Source: Daucus carota subsp. sativus (lineage: Eukaryota > Streptophyta > Magnoliopsida > Apiales > Apiaceae). From it: a stretch of DNA of 64,000 nt. The stretch's first letter is position 1, and every line of letters starts with the position of its first letter. The notes beneath the pieces are model-generated. The model saw only the letters and a program-made list of their open reading frames with translations. It was not told where the DNA came from and did not search any database. Positions 58,393 to 64,000 of the stretch are shown here, one piece after another. The stretch covers positions 40,351,454-40,415,453 of the forward strand of contig NC_030389.2 of assembly GCF_001625215.2 (NCBI RefSeq), in the 5' to 3' direction. Position numbers and translations under genes: made by a program.

Positions 58393-58577
58393 GTAATATT
58401 AGTCATTTAATTTTTTTATCACATATTTATAAATTTTATTTTAAAAATTTTTTATTGTGAATAAAAATATGACACTAATATCTTTATTCACAAAAAAATT
58501 TAAAAAAATACTATTTATAAATATACGGTTAAAATTCTTAAAAATACGCGAAAAAAGTCAAGTGACTATTATATTTT
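58393..58577. mobile_element. Second copy of the MUTE-intron hairpin MITE family
   Basis: Shares GTGAATAAAAATATGACACTAATAT, the A/T centre, ATACGGTTAAAATTCTTAAAAATACG and AGTGACTATTATAT with 47771-47974. The left arm is shortened, so the hairpin is partial here. Confidence 0.7.
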
Positions 58578-59569
58578 AACAGAAAGAGTATTTAATAGTG
58601 TTAACAAAAAAACAAGCAATATAATGTATTTTTGACACAATTTTTGAATTATAACCCATCAAGTCCAAGTTCGAACTATTTTATTGAGCTAAACTCAAAT
58701 TTTGGATTATTCTCGCTTACAAGGGTAGTAAGCTTAGTTCAGTCATTAATTCTTTATATTTATATGTTGTAATTCTGTTATTATAGAAATTAGTTGAGGA
58801 TACTTAAATTTTTGTCTATCTTGTACTCCTTCCGAGTTCCGTCTCTTAATATTTTCCTGTTTGTCTTTATCACGTTTGCCAACACACATTTTTGTATGTT
58901 AATATCTTTAATTTCGCATTAGTATTAAATATAAAAACTTCACCGTAATAAAGTACTCATGAATACGAATTCAACATGATCACTCATGACTATGTTTACT
59001 CTTTTAGATTAGACGTAAATTAGTAATTTGTCTCATGTTGTAAACAGTCCCGACATTTCAAACAAGAAAAGTAAATAGAAACGGAAGGAGTATTCTTATC
59101 GGCTAACTATTTAGAATATAATTATATAAGAATTAGATTCTTTTGTGTAAGTATAACCATATTTTTTTTTATATATTTTAATATATATCAAAAAATCAAA
59201 TATGAATAAAATAGGATAAATTTTTTAAACCTCTAAGTCTTAAATATACCTAACTTTCTTTGTCAAAAAAAAAAAATATACCTAACTTTCTTTATCAATT
59301 GGAATTCAAATATAACATAGAGTTAAATTTAAAATTAATGATCCACTCAAACCCCCCCAACAACTGAAAATGAATTTCACCACTAAAGACAAGACAACAA
59401 ACAATAACTTTGACTATTAACAGTCCTATAATGACCAAACTACCCCCACCTCCTGCTATATTATGATCATCACCTCCGTGACAACTCTCACATGTTCCAT
59501 TCTCTCGCCCTGCAAATTTACACACAGTGTCTGTGAGTGTGTGTTTTTTCTAGAGAAACAATCACAACC
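58578..59569 (+). other. Intergenic and TSJT1-like promoter
   Basis: AT-rich, no gene. The last 130 bp become C-rich (CTACCCCCACC, CTCTCGCCC) and probably hold the transcription start and 5' UTR of the next gene; TATATTATG at about 59456 is a TATA candidate. Confidence 0.4.
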
Positions 59570-62500
59570 ATGTTGGGTGTGTTTAGTAGCTCGATACTGT
59601 CACCGCCGGACGAGCTGGTGGCGGCCGGAAGCCGTACACCGTCGCCGAAGACGACATCTGCAGCTTTGATGAAACGGTTCCTTGAGAGTAACGCATCAGC
59701 TGTGTCTATGCAGATTGGAGATGATGCTCACTTGGCTTATACTCACTCTAAGGAGTCTGCTGTAAACCCGAGGTATCCTGTTAAGTAACCGGTTCTCCCA
59801 AAATCTACGCTTTTTATGAGTAATCAAAATGAGAAAAATAAAAATCTCATATATATTTATATATATGTTATTTGTGTTAATATTAAGTAATCAGTTGATC
59901 TCAAATCTAAGGGTGTCAGGAGGAGGAAGGATGCACAAGATCTTATATTATTTGACAATTTTACTATAGATTCGATGTTTTTACGGTAAAGAAATGAGAG
60001 GAACAAATAAAATATATACCAGATCGGTTAAGGCTTAGTGTGAATCTGAACACTAAGATAAATTAGGAGTATATTTTGTGGAATCTATGACACTGCATCA
60101 GCATATTGATGAATTTATGAACATATTATTTAGGAGGTTCATATTGATGAATTTATGAACATATTATTTAGGAGGTTCATATACACATTTCTAGCCTCTA
60201 GAGAACAGGGTACTGTTGACTTGTTCTTTTCATTGAGCTGAGTTTTGTTGATGGGGATTATATTATATAACCATATTACTAATATTTATCAAGTCTCATC
60301 CCTGTCAAAGAAAAGGTATATTTTATCTTCTTTTTTTTTTGATATAGTGGAATGAAAGAATAATTGATGAGTACTATACAGCAGCAGTAGTACTCCCTCC
60401 GTCCCAGCAGTAGTACTCCCTCCGTCCCACCCATTTCTTATCAAATGAGTTGGGCACGGAGGTTAAGAAATATGTATAAAGTAGTGGAAAAGAAGAAGAA
60501 AAGTGGGTAAAGTGGTGGGACCCATTGATTTTTAATGTATAAAAAGAAGATAGTGGAGTAAAAGTAGTGTGAAAAGGAAAGAAAAGTGAAGAAGTGGTGG
60601 GACCCATTGATTATTTTTGGTAAGTTTTGAAATGTAAAGAATTGGATGGGACATCCCAAAAAGGAAAGTGTAAAGAAATAATTGATGAGTGGAATGAAAG
60701 AATAATTGATGAGTACTATACAGCAGCAGTAGTACTCCCTCCGTCCCAGCAGTAGTACTCCCTCCGTCCCACCCATTTCTTATCAAATGAGTTGGGCACG
60801 GAGGTTAAGAAATATGTATAAAGTAGTGGAAAAGAAGAAGAAAAATGGGTAAAGTGGTGGGACCCATTGATTTTTAATGTATAAAAAGAAGATAGTGGAG
60901 TAAAAGTAGTGTGAAAAGGAAAGAAAAGTGAAGAAGTGGTGGGACCCATTGATTATTTTTGGTAAGTTTTGAAATGTAAAGAATTGGATGAGACATCCCA
61001 AAAAGGAAAGTGTAAAGAAATGGGTGGGACGGAGGGAGTAGTATTTATCAAAGGATTATGAATCTAGGATCATGTAATGACCAGATACATTGTGGGTTTC
61101 AAAGTAATGGCTGTGCGATAATGTCAAAGGATGAGATGGGCAATGACCATAAAAGTTAGTGGAGTCTTGTCATTTTCTATTGCATGTTTGCCACCTATCT
61201 AAGCATCTGACATCAGTAGAATTCAGTAGAAGATATATGTATTTATATTATTCTTTTAATGACTTTTGTTTTTCTAATGGTAATATTGTCATTGACATTT
61301 ACTGGTAGGAACTGGAAGTGCATTCCCTGATCATATTTCCTGACCAGAACAACTGTAAATAATTCTCTGCTAATGTAATGGCACTATGGCAGATCATTCG
61401 CTGTCAAGGATGAGATATTCTGCCTCTTTGAGGGTGCGCTTGACAATTTGGGCAGCTTAAAGCAACAATACGGGCTTGCTAAGTCCGCAAATGAGGTGGT
61501 TTTGGTGATTGAGGCTTACAAAGCTCTTCGTGATCGAGCACCTTACCCTCCTAACCATGTAGTTGGTCATCTTGATGGGAGTTTTGCCTTCATTGTATTT
61601 GACAAGTCCAACTCCACATTGTTTGTGGCAGCTGTAAGTAGATCATTTTTAGTACTTCAAATTTTTTATAATCTGAAATTATGTATTTAATTTAAACAAG
61701 AATGTGTTTACAGGATCAATCTGGTAAGGTTCCTCTGTATTGGGGCATAACTGCTGATGGCCATGTTGCAATTGCTGATGATGCTGACTTGCTTAAAGGT
61801 TCTTGTGGCAAGTCACTTGCTTCTTTCCCTCAAGGTTTGTTCACTAGTCATCTATGCATCAATTATGTTTACTTGTTATTTTTATACGATATACAATTAT
61901 TATGTTATGACATTGTCTAATTTGATGCAAAATCAGCTTAGTTGTATGTTTGGTATTTTAGTGTGCAGCAACTTAATTTGGAAAACATGTAAAAAATATT
62001 GATTAATAACTAATGAACTACCGCCTATGTTTAAGCTTAAGCTCTGGTCTAATTAGGTGGTTTTGATTGGATTGTACAGGGTGTTTCTTCTCGACAGATG
62101 TAGGAGAGCTGAGGAGTTACGAAAATCCTAAGAACAAGATCACTGCTGTTCCAGCTACCGAGGAAGAAATCTGGGGAGCTAAATACATGGTATTTACTAC
62201 TCTAACTTGTTATTCTTTAGTTATTATATTATTGTACTTGCAAAATACAAATTCTGAGTGGATTACAAGTGTCAAGGCTATGATCTTAGGCAGAGAATCG
62301 TTTTTTTTTTTTTGGCTACCAAGCATCTTCTGTGTTTAGTGATTTTGTAAAACAAGAATTTTATGAAACGTTATAACAAATCATCGTTCTCGTTCTTTGA
62401 ATGAGCTAGTAGCGCCTCAACACTATAGTCTTTCGCTGAACACTGTTTTTGTCATATTAAGGGTAACAACTGGATGTTAATCCAGTACTAATTACTGCAT

Positions 62501-62628
62501 CAATGAGTTACTTCAGTATAGATAGCTTAAATTACGGACTCTCTTCTAATTTACACCTTTAACTATAAACACTTTTGTTAATGCTATTTCAGGTGGAAGG
62601 GCCAGCATTTGTTGCAGCTACAGAGTAG
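59570..62628 (+). CDS. TSJT1: Stem-specific protein TSJT1-like / aluminium-induced protein with YGL and LRDR motifs
   Basis: Five exons (59570-59772, 61393-61633, 61714-61834, 62080-62189, 62593-62628), 236 residues, frame kept throughout. The start MLGVFSSSILSPPDELVAAG is the conserved N terminus. The two name-giving motifs are present: YGLAKSANE and LRDRAPYPPNHVVGHLDGSF. FGxI-type strands and FPQGCFFSTDVGELRS follow. The domain (DUF3700) is related to the class II glutamine amidotransferase fold, but the N-terminal Cys nucleophile of those enzymes is not at position 2 here, so amidotransferase activity is not implied. Family members are induced by aluminium, auxin or dark stress in several plants; the molecular function is unknown. 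Intron 1 (1.6 kb) holds the tandem Stowaway copies. Confidence 0.95.
60349..61032. repeat. 342-bp tandem duplication within TSJT1-like intron 1
   Basis: The block starting GGAATGAAAGAATAATTGAT at 60349 recurs at 60691, an offset of 342 bp. About two substitutions distinguish the copies (for example GATGGGACA against GATGAGACA). Each copy holds most of a Stowaway MITE preceded by a short extra CTCCCTCCGTCCCAGCAG end. Confidence 0.88.
60393..61040. mobile_element. Two Stowaway-like MITEs, the first lacking its right end
   Basis: CTCCCTCCGTCCC occurs at 60393, 60415, 60735 and 60757. Only one right terminus, GGGACGGAGGGAG, exists, at about 61027-61039, followed by TA. The first copy stops at GTGTAAAGAAA (60678), where the duplication junction lies. 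Frames inside are not genes. Confidence 0.85.
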
Positions 62629-64000
62629 AAGTTCCGATTTCTTTCTGAATATCACAGACGCCAAATCCGTTCCTGGAAAGAAAGATGAGGGTGCGGGGTG
62701 GGGTGGGGGGTTGTAAATAAAAATGAATAAGATGTCGCAAGTTGTTATCCTCTAGTACAATCATAGTAGTTTTGTGTAAAAGTTGCAGTAAGGTGTTATG
62801 TTATCTACTCTGTAGTCAAGTTCGTTTGTTAAATTGCTTCCTTCTGAAGTTGCACTTAACTTTGTTCACCTCTTGATCATTATGTATGATGTTTTTAACT
62901 TGCTAAGAAGTTTGGATCATGGCCTCAAGTTATACGTTAGCCCTGAAATTCTGCAAATTAAGAGAATAATATGACAATTGCTCTTGAAAAACATACGCCT
63001 TCGTAGACATGTATCAATTTCTTATGGTTCTGAAATGCAGGAAGCCAGGAACACAATATGTAGGAAATCTGTGGAAATCAAGTTCTGATCCATCATTCAG
63101 TAGTGAAGAGCGACCAAATGAATTACACAGAATGCTAGAAAAGCAATGTTCGTGCAAGATCTCGTTGTCTCGACTCTGTTAGTTGAGTAACTAGAGATGC
63201 AAGTTAATTGTGCATCACAAACTTAGGTAGAGTTTTTCGGGAATGGATTTTAAAAGTATATGATTTTGATTTTATGCTGATTCTACTGTAGATAAAAAAA
63301 TGATAGAGTCTTTAAGATTCAAGATCAAAGTAGAATACTACAAAATCTTATGATTTTTGTTGAAATACCAAACAGTCTAATAAAATTTATCATTTTATGA
63401 AATTCAAAAAAATTCATTAAAATTTGAATATCATTTGATTTCAATGAATTTTAAATAATTCAAATTAAATATCATCAGATCTTTAGGTATAATTTAAAAT
63501 TCTGATTAAATATACATAATTTAAAATACTAATTAATACCCCAAGTTTCTGGATTATTTTAAAATCCGATCTGAATACATCAGATTTTACAAATGAAACA
63601 AAATCTTCTAAAATTTTAATTGAATACACTTTCTAAATTTACTTTTTGGACGGATGGTGTATATTATAAGATACACGAAAAAGATATTTCTATCATAAAT
63701 TTAAATTTACACAAAATTATCTAAATATTATTAATTAATATTTTTTTTAACTTCTTAAGACAATTAAGACTATCAAGTAATTATAATTAAGGTTAAGAAC
63801 ACCATTCTGTAAAAAAAGAAAAAAGAAAAAAGAAAGTTTAAGAACACCATAGAAGTGTATCGAACACAAACGTGTTAAAGTAGCTTGTGCTCTGTCCCCC
63901 TGTACTTAAAATAAAATCCCGATTTGTTTATATTATTATATAAACCCTAGCTTATTTCTTTCCCCTTTTCAACAACAAATCAGAGGTACTGCTATCCGTG
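62629..64000. other. 3' flank of TSJT1-like gene and intergenic
   Basis: The 3' UTR extends beyond 62629 (GT-rich, then TTGTTAAATTGC). An AT-rich stretch at 63240-63620 repeats AAAATTTAAAT/CAGATTTT words without a definable element. The last 60 bases (ATATAAACCCTAG then CAACAACAAATC) look like a TATA box and 5' UTR start of a plus-strand gene outside the window. Confidence 0.4.

Noticed and set aside
60374..60949. Two identical 77-codon ORFs and overlapping frames
   Set aside because: They are frames in the tandemly duplicated Stowaway MITE.

Overview
This window is nuclear DNA from a flowering plant. The evidence is spliced genes with GT-AG introns, Copia-type LTR retrotransposons with initiator-Met tRNA primer sites, many MITEs, and single-copy homologues of plant-only genes (MUTE, a LOG2/LUL-type RING ligase, a YGL/LRDR-motif TSJT1-like protein). 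It looks like a eudicot, perhaps an asterid such as an Apiaceae species, but the family is a guess. All family names come from recognising protein motifs by eye; no search was run.

Positions 1-27131 are repeat-dominated. A decayed gene for an RRM/CCCH zinc-finger RNA-binding protein (1-26 and 26533-27131) was split by a full-length minus-strand Copia element of the Sirevirus/SIRE type (27-26532; 5-bp target duplication CAATC; LTRs about 1.03 kb). This outer element has gag, protease, integrase, reverse transcriptase and RNase H, followed by a long extra 3' coding region in the place where SIRE elements carry their 'envelope-like' ORF. It is broken by a few stops and frameshifts. A second minus-strand LTR element (9031-22643; target duplication TAAGA; LTRs about 2.34 kb) sits inside its pol region. 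The inner element has almost identical LTRs but an interior with only degenerate Copia remnants, so it is a recently moved non-autonomous element. Both families share a U5 hairpin whose loop is conserved while the stem changes on both sides.

Positions 27132-31252 hold a minus-strand fragment of a cellulose-synthase-like A gene (last exons only), two MITEs, a 65-bp tandem repeat and a long near-perfect hairpin just ahead of the first intact gene.

Positions 31253-64000 are gene space. The plus-strand genes are a nine-exon DUF1749-type alpha/beta hydrolase, an intronless conserved plant protein, a three-exon LUL-type RING E3 ligase and a five-exon TSJT1-like protein. The minus-strand genes are the stomatal bHLH gene MUTE (three exons) and a dual-specificity phosphatase of the DsPTP1 type (at least four exons). 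They do not form an operon or a cluster; each has its own promoter. Introns and spacers carry MITEs (Stowaway-like CTCCCTCCGTCCC elements, one with another MITE inside it; a hairpin family with one copy in MUTE intron 1), a 5'-truncated LINE with a 13-bp target duplication, and a 342-bp tandem duplication.

Exon boundaries of the genes were derived by hand; reading frame is conserved across every proposed junction. UTRs, promoters and MITE edges are approximate. No tRNA, rRNA or CRISPR was seen.
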